A program made the position numbers and the translations under genes. The notes below the pieces were generated by a model. The model saw only the letters and a program-made list of their open reading frames with translations. It made no database searches and was not told the DNA's origin. Positions 10,335 through 20,559 of a stretch of 64,000 nt of DNA are shown here, piece by piece (the stretch's first letter is position 1; each line of letters opens with the position of its first letter). Source of the stretch: Vreelandella sulfidaeris. Lineage in GTDB: Bacteria > Pseudomonadota > Gammaproteobacteria > Pseudomonadales > Halomonadaceae. The stretch lies in NCBI GenBank assembly GCA_007182875.1, contig AP019515.1:62001-126000 (forward strand), written 5' to 3'.

Positions 10335-10499
10335 GATATTTCCTCTCATCATGTTGCTGATCGAGACATTGCCTTATCCGATAAAATGGAAGAAGGCAGA
10401 GTTAGCTTTGTTATAAGCCTACAACCTATAGGTAGCCCAAAGGTAAAGAAGAAACTGATCCCAAACGCTAGATTTGTCACAGGTCATTTTTCCGCCATT

Positions 10500-10515
10500 T
10501 TCAGCTCTGTTTCAG
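10500..10515 (+). promoter_or_regulatory. Copper-box TTCAG-N6-TTCAG
   Basis: TTCAG at 10500-10504 and again at 10511-10515, an 11-bp direct repeat matching the boxes ahead of copA and the other copper genes. It precedes a gene remnant and then copC. Confidence 0.6.
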
Positions 10516-10534
10516 GTTGGCACGCTATAACACT

Positions 10535-10690
10535 GACTCAGTTCCATGAAGAAGAGCGCGTACAAATGCTGCTCAAATACATCGCCACCCAAGAAGCGAA
10601 AACCAGCAGCCAAAGAATCCATGAATGCTCTCTTGGTTCTTTAAGAGCAAGATGCCATGTGCCTTGTTCGTCAAATAGGGCACATGAACG
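10535..10690 (+). pseudogene. Remnant of the ferritin-like helical gene at 48.0-48.5 kb
   Basis: FHEEERVQMLLKYIATQEAK at about 10543-10605 matches TEHEEERAQMLLNYLAAHEA of the gene at 48035-48501. A second piece at about 10640-10690 (AMCLVRQIGHMNDV then stop) matches that gene's end (AMRLVRQTGRMKDV then stop). The middle is missing, so this is an internally deleted relic. It lies directly behind a copper box, suggesting it was once the first gene of the copC unit. Confidence 0.6.
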
Positions 10691-10767
10691 ATGTCTGAAG
10701 GCTCAACCGAATCAGATTTGAAGCCTCCGCGACGAACCATTCAAGCCTAAAAATATAAGGAAACGGT

Positions 10768-11138
10768 ATGCAAAAGAAGACGACTTCGCTCCCTATTATT
10801 CACGCTACCTTAGCAACGCTGCTGCTGTCGCTCGCAAGCCCAGTGTTGGCCCATGAAGGGGCGCAAGCACTTCGCCTAAGGATGGCGTCACCATTCAGGA
10901 TTCCCCAGCAGAGATTGGCATCGAGTTTGGTGGCATGATGCGCATCACCCAGTTTGAAGTGGCAGGCCCGGACGGCCCCGTTCCTCTTGATGGTCAGCCA
11001 GGCAGTGAACAGGTCGATCGCTACTTCGTAAAGCCCAGTGACACTCTTTCGGCTGGGGATTACCAGGTGCGCTGGCGTGGCCTATCGGATGACGGGCACA
11101 TGATGTCTGACGGTTTTAACTTCTCGGTCGAGCCTTGA
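10768..11138 (+). CDS. copC: Periplasmic copper-binding protein CopC
   Basis: CopC is a periplasmic copper chaperone with a cupredoxin-like beta fold. A signal peptide (ATLATLLLSLASPVLA) is followed by mature HEGAQ, where the N-terminal His is a classic copper ligand of CopC. The end reads YQVRWRGLSDDGHMMSDGFNFSV, whose His is the second ligand. About 123 residues, the usual size. One break near 10868. The start at 10768 follows an AAGGAAA-type site. CopD starts four bases after the stop. Confidence 0.88.
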
Positions 11139-11141
11139 CCC

Positions 11142-12038
11142 GTGGTCTGGTGGCCCTCAGTAAATAGCCTTGATGTCTGGACCGTCGCGATGATTCTCGT
11201 GGCGGCCGGATTTACCTTAACGCCCTAGTCGCGACGGGGCCGTGTTGTTTCGTCTAGCGTTTCCCCGACTCCCTGATCACGACCGGAGGCGTCGTCGCAT
11301 GGGCATCTTTGCTGCCTGGGCGGGGTCATTCTGATTCTGTTCCAGTGGCCTTTAGAAGCTGGTTACCTTGGGGCGGCAATATCGCTGCTGCAACCAACCC
11401 AATGCTGCTCGGAATCGTGTTCGATGGCGCGTCCGGGGTCCGACTAATACTGGCGGTAACTGGCTTGCTGCTAGTCCAGGCGATTCAGCTTAATAACTTA
11501 GCGCTCTCGAAAACAGCCAACAGCGTGAGCCTAGTAGGCGTGTTACTGGTGATGCTGGCATTCGTGCAGGTGGGGCATACAGTAAACACCCCACGCCTCA
11601 TTCTGGCTGGCTTGCTGATCGTTCACCTGATGGCGGCAGCATTCTGGGGCCTCGCTGTGGCCGCTGTTCCATTTAGTGGGACGGGGTCACAACCAGGACA
11701 ATACCGCCCACATTCTGACCCGTTTCGGGAAAATCGCCATAAGCGGAGTCGGCTTGTTGGTACTGGCGGGCGTCACGTTGGCCACGCTGCTAACGGGCGG
11801 TCTCACGCCACTGCTCACCACGGCATATGGACAGTTCTTGATCGGCAAGGTATTGATTGTGGCGGTGCTACTGTTATTTGCTGCCGCGAACAAGTGGCGG
11901 CTTGTTCCGGCCTTTGAGAGCGGCGACGCAACAGCCCCAGGACGGTTACAGAGAAGTATTGCACTGGAGATGGTGCTGGTCGCGGTTATCTTGTTGATCA
12001 CGGCAGTGCTGACAAGAGTGTCATCACCGAATGGGTGA
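11142..12038 (+). CDS. copD: Copper resistance membrane protein CopD
   Basis: CopD is an inner-membrane protein that works with CopC in copper uptake or handling. About 298 residues with eight hydrophobic segments, for example LILAGLLIVHLMAAAFWGLA with the conserved His, then GLLVLAGVTLATLL and the C-terminal MVLVAVILLITAVLTRVSSPN. The GTG at 11142 lies four bases after the copC stop and gives VVWWPSVNSLDVWTV; the start is not certain. Frame breaks near 11215, 11315 and 11670. Confidence 0.87.
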
Positions 12039-12252
12039 CTAACAGGTCAACCACCTTGTTAAGCCGTTCCAGAGCTCGAAATTAACGGTCTCCTTCTTAT
12101 GGGCCTTACGCTGAGGTTTAGGCGGAGGCTGCCATAGGCAATTGCACCAACAAGACGAAAAGTCATTGCTGCAGCGTTGACTCTAATCAGGGGTCAGGAT
12201 CCATCATCATGTTAGAAATGCTTTTGGGTAGCAGGCCATATTTTACGTTAGG

Positions 12253-12268
12253 TTCAGGCTCGTTTCAG
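12253..12268 (+). promoter_or_regulatory. Copper-box ahead of cupredoxin-copRS
   Basis: TTCAG at 12253-12257 and 12264-12268, 11 bp apart. TATAAA at 12279-12284 is a likely -10, which places the repeat over the -35 region as expected for an OmpR-class activator. Confidence 0.7.
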
Positions 12269-12318
12269 GTTAACACCGTATAAAGAACAAGTGACACTAA
12301 CCTCTGAGGTAAATGACC

Positions 12319-12855
12319 ATGCGCAACATCTCCTTAACAACGTCTATGTTTGCCCTTTCACTAAGTTTGATAACGAGTGCGGCTTGGGCTGCGCCCGGCC
12401 AAGGCAGTGGTGACAATGGCCTAACCGAGGCTGACGTTGACCGCACGATCAGCCTTGAAGCTGGCGATATGTGGTTCGACCCTGAAGCGCTAGAAATGGC
12501 GGCAGGGGAGGTGGTTAAATTTGAAATTACTAACACCGGCAATCTAGAACACGAATTTGTGATTGGTAGCAAAGAAGCCCAAGAAGAACATCGCCAGATG
12601 ATGCTAAACATGGCCAATGGCGGAGGCCATGACATGTCAAATATGGCACACGGTGAAGGCCACGATATGTCCAATATGTCAAACGGCGATGGTCACGATA
12701 TGGCCAATATGAGTATGGAAGGCGTCACCATTGCACCTGGCGAGACTGGGTCTCTATTATGGCGTGTTCCTGATAATGTTAACGCGCTAGAGTATGCATG
12801 TAACATTCCCGGCCATTACGAATCCGGCATGTACGGCAATTTTTCTCTAATCTGA
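12319..12855 (+). CDS. Plastocyanin-like cupredoxin with Met/His linker
   Basis: A secreted type-1 copper protein. A signal peptide ending in AAWA is followed by a beta domain with EHEFVIGSK (His ligand), a Met/His-rich insert with three GHDMSNM or GHDMANM units, and the ligand loop YACNIPGHYESGM supplying Cys, His and Met. About 178 residues, frame intact. I prefer the ATG at 12319, eight bases after GAGGT, over the ATG at 12313 that would leave only two bases of spacing. The response regulator starts nine bases after the stop. The insert resembles those of CopA proteins here and may store or pass Cu(I). Confidence 0.88.
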   Translation: MRNISLTTSMFALSLSLITSAAWAAPGQGSGDNGLTEADVDRTISLEAGDMWFDPEALEMAAGEVVKFEITNTGNLEHEFVIGSKEAQEEHRQMMLNMANGGGHDMSNMAHGEGHDMSNMSNGDGHDMANMSMEGVTIAPGETGSLLWRVPDNVNALEYACNIPGHYESGMYGNFSLI

Positions 12856-12864
12856 CGTATATCC

Positions 12865-13526
12865 ATGAAACTGTTGCTACTTGAAGATGATGACTTGCTA
12901 GCGGAAAGCTTAGCAGAGAGTCTCAAAGACAACGGTTACCTAGTTGATTTGGCCGCTTCCTTGAAAGCGGCCAAGTCGCTGATGGCAACCGAGCATTATG
13001 AACTGGCGATCTTAGATGTCGGTTTGCCCGACGGCTCAGGGCTGGATCTGCTCGCCCAGTGGCGCAGGCAAAACGCGACACGCCTATTTTGATCCTGACG
13101 GCCCGCGATACCTGGGAAGATAAAGTTGTCGGCCTTGAGACGGGGCCGATGACTATCTTACCAAGCCCTTCCACGAAGCCGAACTGATGGCCCGGCTGAA
13201 GGCCTTGCTACGCAGGCAGTCTGGTCAGTTATCTCAAGTGATCACGCTTAACGGCGTTTCGTTGGATGAAGCGGGTCAACGAGTGTGCTTAGAAGGTGAA
13301 ACGTGGCGTTCGCTCACAGCGACCGAGTTTCGGTTACTGCGCTACTTAATGCTGCATCCTGATCGCATTCACTCTAAAGAGCAGCTACTAGAGCAGCTCT
13401 ATGCCTTGATCAGGATGCCGCCGCGCCTAACTTGGTCGAAGTCTATGTCGCTCGTCTGCGCCGTTATCTCGGCAAATCGGTGATTCAAACGCGGCGCGGC
13501 CAGGGTATTTCTTTGCTTCACATTGA
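12865..13526 (+). CDS. copR: OmpR-family response regulator, CopR/CusR-like
   Basis: The receiver domain begins MKLLLLEDDDLLAESL with the acidic pocket and has the phospho-acceptor Asp in LAILDVGLPDGSG (residue about 51). The switch Lys is in ADDYLTKPFH. The winged-helix effector domain has LTATEFRLLRYLMLHPDRI and VEVYVARLRRYLGK. About 220 residues. Breaks near 13090, 13140, 13405 and 13505, the last in a G-run. Adjacent kinase and copper genes indicate copper control. It is the best candidate to bind the TTCAG-N6-TTCAG boxes. Confidence 0.88.
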
Positions 13527-14843
13527 TCGGCGCAGTTTACGTTTTCGACTACTCGCCTGGCTAGGTGGCGTGGCGCTATTCGTGGTGGTGACGACCTGGC
13601 TACTGCATGGCATATTGTTACAGAATCTTGCTCGGGATTTTTGGGTGAGCGTCTTCAGCGCGAAGCCAATCATGCGGTCGCACAGCTAGAGCAGGACCAA
13701 ACGGCTGTCCCGACTGCGCTAGACTCGGTTAGCCAAGGCTATCAAGTCTTTCATCATCTCTACGTACTCCGCTTTAACGGTTCGGTCAGCGCTTCCGACC
13801 CGCAATGGCAGCAACAGCTGGCGCCTCTGCTGGAAGAGAACGGCGATGCTCTTGTGGACGTTAAACATAACGATCAGCACATGCTCGTCTACCGCCGCCA
13901 TTTTGAGTGGCAGGGTTCTAACGGCGTATTACTGGTGGGTGAGGATTTTCTCAGGTAGAAGCAGGACTTGCTACCTTGCATTGGTGGGTCGGTGGAATTG
14001 CCGCCGTGCTTTTAGGAATGCTCATCATACTCAATATGCTGGCAGTTAACCGCGGCCTCACGCCACTTTGGCAACTGCGTCAACAGCTTGAAGCCTTGCG
14101 ATCAGGCAAACGTGATCGCTTGTTATTAGTAGCCCCTTCCGAGCTAGATGAATTAGTCGACCAGCTGAACTGGTTTATGGATGATATCGATCATCGATTA
14201 CAACGCTCGCGGGAATCAGTCGCCAATCTTTCTCATGCTTTAAAACCCCGCTGGCAGCAATTACCCAAGTACTGCGCGGCAATCGGCCCATTGATGAAAA
14301 CCGACGGCATAAACTGCTCAGCCGTATTGAAGATATTAACGCTCAGTTAGCTGCAGAGCTGCGTCGTTCGCGTATTGCAGGCCTAACGCGGGTCGAATGG
14401 CGAACGTCACGCGAGATAGTTCACGGCTCATAGAGATGTTCCGCAGCCTTTACCCTGAGCGTATCTTCAACCTCACCCACTCGGCAGGCGAGAAAGACCT
14501 AGTGCCTATTGAGGCTCACGACTTTTCTGAAATATTAGGCATCGTGCTCGATAACGCTGGCAAATGGGCGAATAGGTGCGTTAATTGCGATATTGCCGCC
14601 TCCGCTACCACACTCACGCTCACCACTGATGATGACGGTTTCGGCGTTGCAGAAGAAGATCTTTCGCGCTTGGGAGAGCGTGGCACACGATTGGATGAAC
14701 GCCGTCCCGGCTACGGCTTAGGCCTGTCGATTCTTGCGCAGTTAATTGCCCGCTACTCAGGGCACTCGCGCTTTGAGCGTAGTCCACTGGGTGGACTGCG
14801 CGTTACGGTTACGTTGCCTCTTGCAGTTGAAGTGATTAATTAA
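13513..14843 (+). CDS. copS: Sensor histidine kinase, CopS/CusS-like
   Basis: A membrane sensor kinase. TM1 is LLAWLGGVALFVVVTTWLLH, then a periplasmic domain of about 120 residues, TM2 WWVGGIAAVLLGMLIILNML and a HAMP segment. The phospho-acceptor H-box is NLSHALKTPLAAI (one T missing near 14245), and ATPase boxes IVLDNAGKWA (N-box), DDDGFGV and GYGLGLSI follow. About 443 residues. The start overlaps the regulator's end; a TTG at 13513 is one option. Breaks near 13640, 13950, 14245 and 14390. It pairs with the upstream regulator. Confidence 0.87.
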
Positions 14844-14849
14844 TCACTA

Positions 14850-14865
14850 TTCAGCTTTGATTCAG
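14850..14865 (+). promoter_or_regulatory. Copper-box ahead of copA
   Basis: TTCAG at 14850-14854 and 14861-14865, 44 bases before the copA start. Eleven-bp phased direct repeat. Confidence 0.7.
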
Positions 14866-14908
14866 CTTCTTCCATCAAGATGGTGCCATTCATCATTGAT
14901 GGAGTTAC

Positions 14909-16789
14909 ATGGCACGCTCAAGCATCATTTCTCACCCGCTTTCTCGCCGGCAGGTCCTAAAGGCGGCGCTGCCCTAGGAATAGGTTCCGCTGCGGCAATG
15001 GGATTAACCCCGCCTGGGCAAACCCCTGGGGCCGCAGCAATGTCTACGCGCAGGGCGTTGAAGAAGGCCCGAGGTATCGCTGGCGATCCGCCGTGAATCG
15101 TTGCCTATTGACGGACAAGAAGCCCAACCAATTACCATTAACGGTACCAGTCCTGGCCCGCTGATTCGTTTGAAAGAAGGTCAAGACGCCGTACTGCGTG
15201 TCACCAACCTGCTGGACGAGTCCACCTCCATCCACTGGCATGGTCTTATTCTACCGCCGGAAATGGATGGTGTGCCTGGTGTCAGTTTTGCCGGTATCGC
15301 CCTGGTGAAACTTTTACCTATCGTTTCCCTGTCAGGCAGAACGGCACCTACTGGTACCACAGCCACTCAGGTCTGCAGGAACAGCTAGGCCATGCGGGGC
15401 CGCTGATTATCGACGCCGCCGAGCGCGAGCCTATCCGTTACGACCGTGAGCATGTGTTACTGCTCACCGACTGGACCTTTGAAGAACCGATGTCGGTGTT
15501 CCGTAATCTGAAACCATGGAAGGCTATTACAACTTCCAAGAGCGCACGATTGCTGATTTTTCGCCGATGTACGCGAAAGGGTTTCTCACAAACCGCCGAG
15601 ATGCGCGGTATGTGGGCCCAAATGCGTATGAGCTCGCGGGATATCGCCGATGTCACCGGCAGCACTTATACCTACCTGCTCAACGGCCACTCCCCAGGAA
15701 AACTGGAACGCGCTGTTCAAGGCCGGTGAGCGGGTACGGCTACGCGTGATTAACGGTTCGGCCATGTCATACTTCGATGTCCGTATACCTGGCTTGAAGA
15801 TGACCGTGGTGGCCGCCGATGGCCAACCGGTCCAGCCCATCCCTGTTGATGAGTTCCGCATTGGCGTGGCGGAAACCTACGATGTGCTTGTTTCACCTGA
15901 AGACGACCGGGCATACACCATCTTCGCCGAAGCCATGGATCGCAGCGGCTACGCCCGCGCTACCCTGGCACCGCGTGAAGGGATGCAGGCCGACATCCCT
16001 GAACGCCGTCAAATTGCCGACCGCGGTATGGAAGCCATGGGTGCCCACGGTATGGGCGGGATGGATCATTCTGGCATGTCAAATATGGCGGGGATGGACC
16101 ACTCCGGCATGTCGAATATGGAAGGTATGGATCATTCCAACATGTCGGAAATGGATCGCTCAAACATGTCGAATATGGAAGGCATGGATCATTCCAGCAT
16201 GGCGGGGATGGACCACTCCAGCATGTCCAACATGCAAGGCATGGATCACTCTAATATGGGTGGCATGGCGGGTGAACAGGCGAAAATCGGCGAAAATGGC
16301 TTGCTCGTTGCCGGTGAAGCCCAGCCCGGCTCTCGATACGACCAGGCGGGCATCGGCATCGACCCTGATGAACGTCGTGTTTTAGTCTACCGCGATTTAA
16401 AAGCCTTCACGCCATGGCCTGACCGCCGTGAACCAGGCCGTGAGCTTGAGCTGCACCTGACCGGCAATATGGAACGTTATATGTGGTCGTTCGACGGTAA
16501 GAAGTTTAGCGAAGTGACCGGCCCCATCCATTTTGAGAAAGATGAGCGACTGCGCCTTATCCTCATTAACGACACCATGATGGAGCATCCTATCCACCTC
16601 CACGGCATGTGGATGGAGCTGGAAAACGGCCAGGGTGAATTGATTCCGCGCAAACACACCTTGAACGTGAAGCCCGGCGAGCGCGTGTCTGCGCTGATCA
16701 CTGCAGACGCCGAGGGCAGTTGGGCGTTCCACTGCCACCTTCTCTATCACATGGATGCCGGCATGTTCCGCGTTGTTCAGGTTTCTTAA
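14909..16789 (+). CDS. copA: Periplasmic multicopper oxidase CopA
   Basis: A Cu(I)-oxidising and copper-binding oxidase. The twin-arginine signal LSRRQVLKAAL is near residue 12. Copper motifs read HWHGLILPPEMDG, GTYWYHSHSG and, at the end, HPIHLHGMWM and FHCHLLYHMDAGM. Between domains, at about 16055-16270, lies a Met-rich stretch of repeated MDHSxMSNM units. ATG at 14909 has GGAG 4-8 bases upstream. About 620 residues, normal for CopA. Breaks near 14970, 15060, 15295, 15515 and 15560-15710. copB follows after nine bases. A 3' fragment with nearly the same sequence sits at 58453-58752, and a distinct second CopA at 62286. Confidence 0.92.
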
Positions 16790-16798
16790 GGAGGCAGT

Positions 16799-17564
16799 AT
16801 GAAAACCAAGCACTACGTAACCCTCGCCAGCGCCGCCCTCGGCATGGCCGCCGCCACGACTGCTCAAGCCGAAGACGGCTATGACGCCCCGGCCGGCTGG
16901 CCGTCACCGGTCGTGGAGCACCCGATGACCACGGTACTGGTCGATCGCTTGGAATATGCTTCGCCCGACAAGGGGATGCCTTGGTCTGGGATTTCCAGGC
17001 CTGGTATGGCGGTGATTTCAATCGCCTATACGTGGAAGGCGAAGGCGAAAACGTCCAGGGCGATGGCGAAGATGCAGAATTCGAGTCCCTCGACCTGCTT
17101 TATAGTCGTTTGATTGCCGACTTCTGGGAACTTCAGGGCGGCATCGGTTATCAGGGCGGTATCGCTACGAATGACCATCCCGAACGCTATTTCGGCGTCA
17201 TCAGCCTATTGGGGCTCGTCCCCTATCGCTTCGAGACCGATCTCGACTTGAGGATAAGCGATGAAGGCGATATCTCCGCCAGCCTGGAAAGCGAGTACGA
17301 TCTGCGCCTGACGCAGCGGCTCTACCTACAGCCGCGTACCGAAATTGCCGTTGCTGCTAGCGAAGTCGAGGAGTTTGGGGTGGGCCAAGGGCTAAACTCC
17401 GTGCGTGTGGGTATGCGTCTAGGTTATGAGGTGACCCGCCGCTTCGCCCCTACATCGGTGCTTATTGGGAGAAAGAGTACGGCGACACGGCGGATCTCAC
17501 CCGCGCCAGTGGCGACAACACGGAAGACACTGGAGTGGTGGCCGGTGTTAGAATGATGTTCTAA
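16799..17564 (+). CDS. copB: Outer-membrane copper resistance protein CopB
   Basis: An outer-membrane beta-barrel that works with CopA. Signal peptide LASAALGMAAATTAQA, then a barrel with LVWDFQAWYGGDFNRLYVEG, DLLYSRLIADFWELQGG and a C-terminal strand GVVAGVRMMF ending in Phe, as usual for outer-membrane proteins. About 254 residues; it lacks the long Met-rich head of Pseudomonas CopB. Breaks near 16980 and 17450. The start has AAGGAGG seven bases ahead. A strong terminator follows at 17589. A 98-99% copy by eye lies at 57678-58443 on the other strand. Confidence 0.92.
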
Positions 17565-17588
17565 CAACTCTGGTAATGGGTAACTTTT

Positions 17589-17614
17589 AACGTCACCAAT
17601 TGGTGGCGTTTTTT
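17589..17614 (+). terminator. Rho-independent terminator after copAB
   Basis: Nine-bp stem AACGTCACC with GGTGGCGTT around an AATT loop, followed by a T-run. The same structure is present in the inverted copy at 57626-57654. Confidence 0.88.
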
Positions 17615-17631
17615 ATTGTTTTATTTTTAAA

Positions 17632-17647
17632 TTCAGCTTCGTTTCAA
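17632..17647 (+). promoter_or_regulatory. Copper-box ahead of PPC-like gene
   Basis: TTCAG at 17632-17636 and TTCAA at 17643-17647 (one mismatch). TATAAA at 17660-17665 is a likely -10. Conserved in the second copy at 52475-52490. Confidence 0.6.
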
Positions 17648-17693
17648 AACCACAGCTAATATAAACAAATCATCAACCACTGGAGTAATTATC

Positions 17694-18109
17694 ATGAAAG
17701 TTAAATCAATTCTCTTTGGAGCGCTTGTAGCCAGCATTCTTTCAACACCTGTATTGGCTAACTTCGGCAATACAACCCAGGATCTGCCGCTACTTGAAAG
17801 AGGCGTCTCTTCTACACAGATTCTTGCTCAGGGCAATCCAAACGTTTCAATATTAACATTGAACAAGCGACTACGCTGAAGGTGGCAAGCGAGCACTTTC
17901 CAGGCGCAACCAGCACTGGAAACCGTATCTCCGCGGTGCTTTATAATGCAGCGGGACAGCAGGTAGCAGAAGCATCCAGCCCACGTGGCCATTTTGAAAT
18001 GGTCCGCCAACTGCAGCCAGGCAATTATCAACTTGAAGTGACAGGCAATGCACTGGGAGGTACTAAAGAAAATGACAATAACCGCTATGAGTTACATGTT
18101 GACTATTAA
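17694..18109 (+). CDS. Secreted PPC-like domain protein
   Basis: Signal peptide LFGALVASILSTPVLA, then about 120 residues. After one frame break near 17845 the C-terminal half reads ISAVLYNAAGQQVAEASSP and LQPGNYQLEVTGNALGG, then RYELHVDY. This is the pattern of a bacterial pre-peptidase C-terminal (PPC) beta-sandwich, usually an accessory domain but here standing alone. No cysteines. It has its own copper-box promoter and terminator, and a diverged second copy at 52018-52428 keeps the same features. Role unknown; regulated secretion under copper stress is inferred. Confidence 0.7.
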
Positions 18110-18135
18110 TATATAGTCACTAATTTAAGATACAG

Positions 18136-18160
18136 GGCCAGCCTTTATGCTGGCCTTTTA
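18136..18160 (+). terminator. Rho-independent terminator
   Basis: Seven-bp stem GGCCAGC with GCTGGCC and a short loop, followed by TTTTA, 27 bases after the PPC gene. Confidence 0.85.
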
Positions 18161-18304
18161 TTAACATATATTTCTATCGTTGCAGAAACCTATTCGTAAC
18201 CGTAGCTAGAATTTTAAAATAAATGAGCAGGCTATACTTGCCTGTATGTAGCACAAAGGTTCTATATTTTTAGTAAATACCATGTTCTTAACGAAGGAAA
18301 ATCA

Positions 18305-19056
18305 ATGCCAACGTCAACATCCACTGCCTCTGCACAGGTTTACCGGATGAAAACCGTCGAGCATATGTGCCCGTTCGGTTTGAAAACGGTTGATCTACTC
18401 AAGCGTAAAGGCTTTAAGGTCGACGATCATACCTTAACGTCTCGTGATGAAATCGATGCTTTCAAAACAGGAAAACGTCGACACGACGCCCCAGGTGTAT
18501 ATCGGTGACCAACGTATCGGTGGCTATGAAGAGCTGCGCAAACATCTGGGAATGAGCGTTCCCAATGCAAAAGAAACCACTTACCGGCCGGTGATTGCCA
18601 TTTTGCTACTGCGCTGCTGATAGGCTTGGCGATTAGCTGGGCGACCCAAGGCACACTGTTTACTGCACGCATGCCGGAGTTCGCCGTTGCTACGGCGATG
18701 GTGCTGCTGGGCTTGCAGAAACTGCAAGATGTCGAAAGTTTCAGCAGTATGTTTTGAATTACGACCTTTTGGCCCAGCGCTACGTGCCCTACAGCTATTT
18801 TACCCTACGCCGAGACACTTGCAGGCATTTTAATGCTGGCCGGAGCATTGATTTGGCTGGCAGCCCCACTGGCGCTATTTGTCGGTACGGTGGGGCGGTT
18901 TCCGTGTTTAAAGCCGTGTATATCGATAAGCGTGAGCTGAAGTGCGCCTGCGTCGGTGGTAACAGCAATGTGCCGTTGGGTTTTGTGTCACTAACCGAAA
19001 ACCTCGTGATGATCGCTATGGGACTGTGGATGCCGTTGCGGATGTTGTTGGGGTAA
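18305..19056 (+). CDS. Glutaredoxin-MauE/DoxX fusion protein
   Basis: An N-terminal glutaredoxin-like domain with CPFGLKTVDLLKRKGF (only the first Cys of a CxxC remains), then QVYIGDQRIGGYEELRKHLG. A four-helix membrane domain of the MauE/methylamine-utilisation type follows, with FATALLIGLAISWATQG, FVGTVGAVSVFKAVY and ELKCACVGGN. About 250 residues. Breaks near 18470, 18600, 18755, 18805 and 18895. MauE domains pass redox equivalents or aid cofactor assembly, so this is probably a membrane thiol-redox protein. A shortened copy is at 51198-51780. It lies between the PPC and APC genes in both copies. Confidence 0.8.
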
Positions 19057-19111
19057 GACCCGTACTCTTACGCCAAACCATGATATAGGTCAGTTAAATG
19101 ACTGAACCATA

Positions 19112-19127
19112 TTCAGGTTACGTTCAG
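19112..19127 (+). promoter_or_regulatory. Copper-box ahead of APC transporter
   Basis: TTCAG at 19112-19116 and 19123-19127, 11 bp apart, 92 bases before the start. Also present at the second copy (51128-51143). Confidence 0.65.
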
Positions 19128-19218
19128 CTAACTCAACCACACTTGGTGTTGAACTTATCCACACTGGCCTAAGGCGGTGAACACGCACGCCTTAGGCTTA
19201 ATCCATAGGAGTGTTTGC

Positions 19219-20544
19219 ATGGCTGACCAGGATAGAACGCCACATTACGAAGAAGGAAGCCTCTCACTAATCGGTGCCGTAGCACTTGGCACTGGAGTAA
19301 TGATCGGCGCAGGAATCTTTGCGTTAACTGGACAGATGGCGGAAATGACCGGCCCTCTATTTCCCCTAGCCTTTTGGCTGCCGCGGTCATTGTCTCTTTC
19401 AGCGCTTACTCTTACGTCAAAATGTCCAATACTTACCCATCTGCCGGGGATTGGCATGTATTTGCAAAAGCGTATGGCTCAACGCTCCCCACCGCTTTCC
19501 ATGCGCTATTGATGTATTTTTCCATGGTGATTGCGCAGAGCTTTTGGCGAGAACTTTCGGTTCTTACACGCTGGAGCTATTTGACCTGGGTGATCGCGCT
19601 GTGTTTGTGCCACTACTCGGTGTGGGCTTATTGCTCGCGGCTTTTGATCAATTTATCCACCAACAAGTTGATTGAAACAGTTGCCTCGGTGCTGGGCTTC
19701 ATCAAAATTGGCGGCATCATCGTGTTTGGTGTTGTCGGTGTTTTATTGCAGATTCTATCGACATGGGTACTGGCGGGGATGCGCCATCCCCAACCCTCTC
19801 AGGCTTCTTGGGCGCGACGGCGCTAGGTATTTTGGCTTTCAAAGGTTTTACGACCATTACCAATAGTGGCTCGGAGCTGAAAACCCAAAGCGCAACCTGG
19901 GCAAGGCCATCATGATCTCCATCGCGCTATGTGTAGTCATCTATGCGCTTGTGGGCTTTGCGGTGGCCAGCAATCTTTCCTTGTCTGAGATTATCGAAAC
20001 TCAAGACTATTCGCTGGCGGCAGCGGCTCGGCCCGCACTTGGTGAAGCTGCCGTTGGCTTTACCGTTGTTTTAGCCATGCTAGCCACAGCAGGCGGGATC
20101 ATCGCCAGTGTTTTCGCCGTATCACGCATGCTAGCCATGCTGACTGAAATGAAATTGGTTCCACACCGCCACTTCCATATGCCAGGTAGCCTGCAAAAGC
20201 ACACGTTGGTGTACACCATTGTGTTTGGCTTAATCTTGACTGCGTTTTTGATCTTAGCCGTATCGCGGCGCTCGGCATTATTTTTACTTGATCATGGATA
20301 TCGCTATCCATTGGGAGTGCTGCGCCATCTCAGGAAAAGTGTGGGCGCTAACGCGGTTATTCCAAGCATTGCCATTCTGCTAGATGTCCTCGTATTGAGT
20401 GGCTTTGTTTGGGTAAAAGCCACTTCAGATCCACTGGTACTTATCGTTGCCGCCGGATTGATGGCCGTGCTGCTCATCGGCGAATGGCTATTTCTTGCCA
20501 AGCGCAACAATTCAGCCGATAGCGAACAGTTTCATTCCCACTAA
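19219..20544 (+). CDS. APC-superfamily amino-acid/organo-cation transporter
   Basis: A membrane transporter of about 440 residues with twelve expected helices. TM1 has the APC signature ALGTGVMIGAGIFALTGQMA. Others include IVFGVVGVFIA, FKGFTTITNSGSELKNPKR and MISIALCVVIYALVGFAV; the tail is EWLFLAKRNN. The ATG at 19219 has TAGGAG upstream. Breaks near 19375, 19465, 19550, 19650, 19760 and 20270. Substrate unknown. Its copper box and conserved place beside the PPC and glutaredoxin-MauE genes suggest a copper-stress role, for example amino-acid or polyamine uptake. Confidence 0.85.
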
Positions 20545-20559
20545 CCACAACTGTACATG

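Noticed and set aside
10323..10721. A 132-codon plus-strand frame ahead of copC as an intact gene
   Set aside because: It has no ribosome site; its pieces match two separate parts, in different frames, of the gene at 48035-48501, so it is a relic.
16055..16270. Regular repeats resembling a CRISPR array
   Set aside because: The repeats are coding MDHSxM units in frame with CopA, vary in spacing, and have no spacers.
15960..16385. Long off-frame and reverse-strand open frames over the Met-rich part of copA
   Set aside because: Low-complexity shadows of the real CopA frame without start signals.
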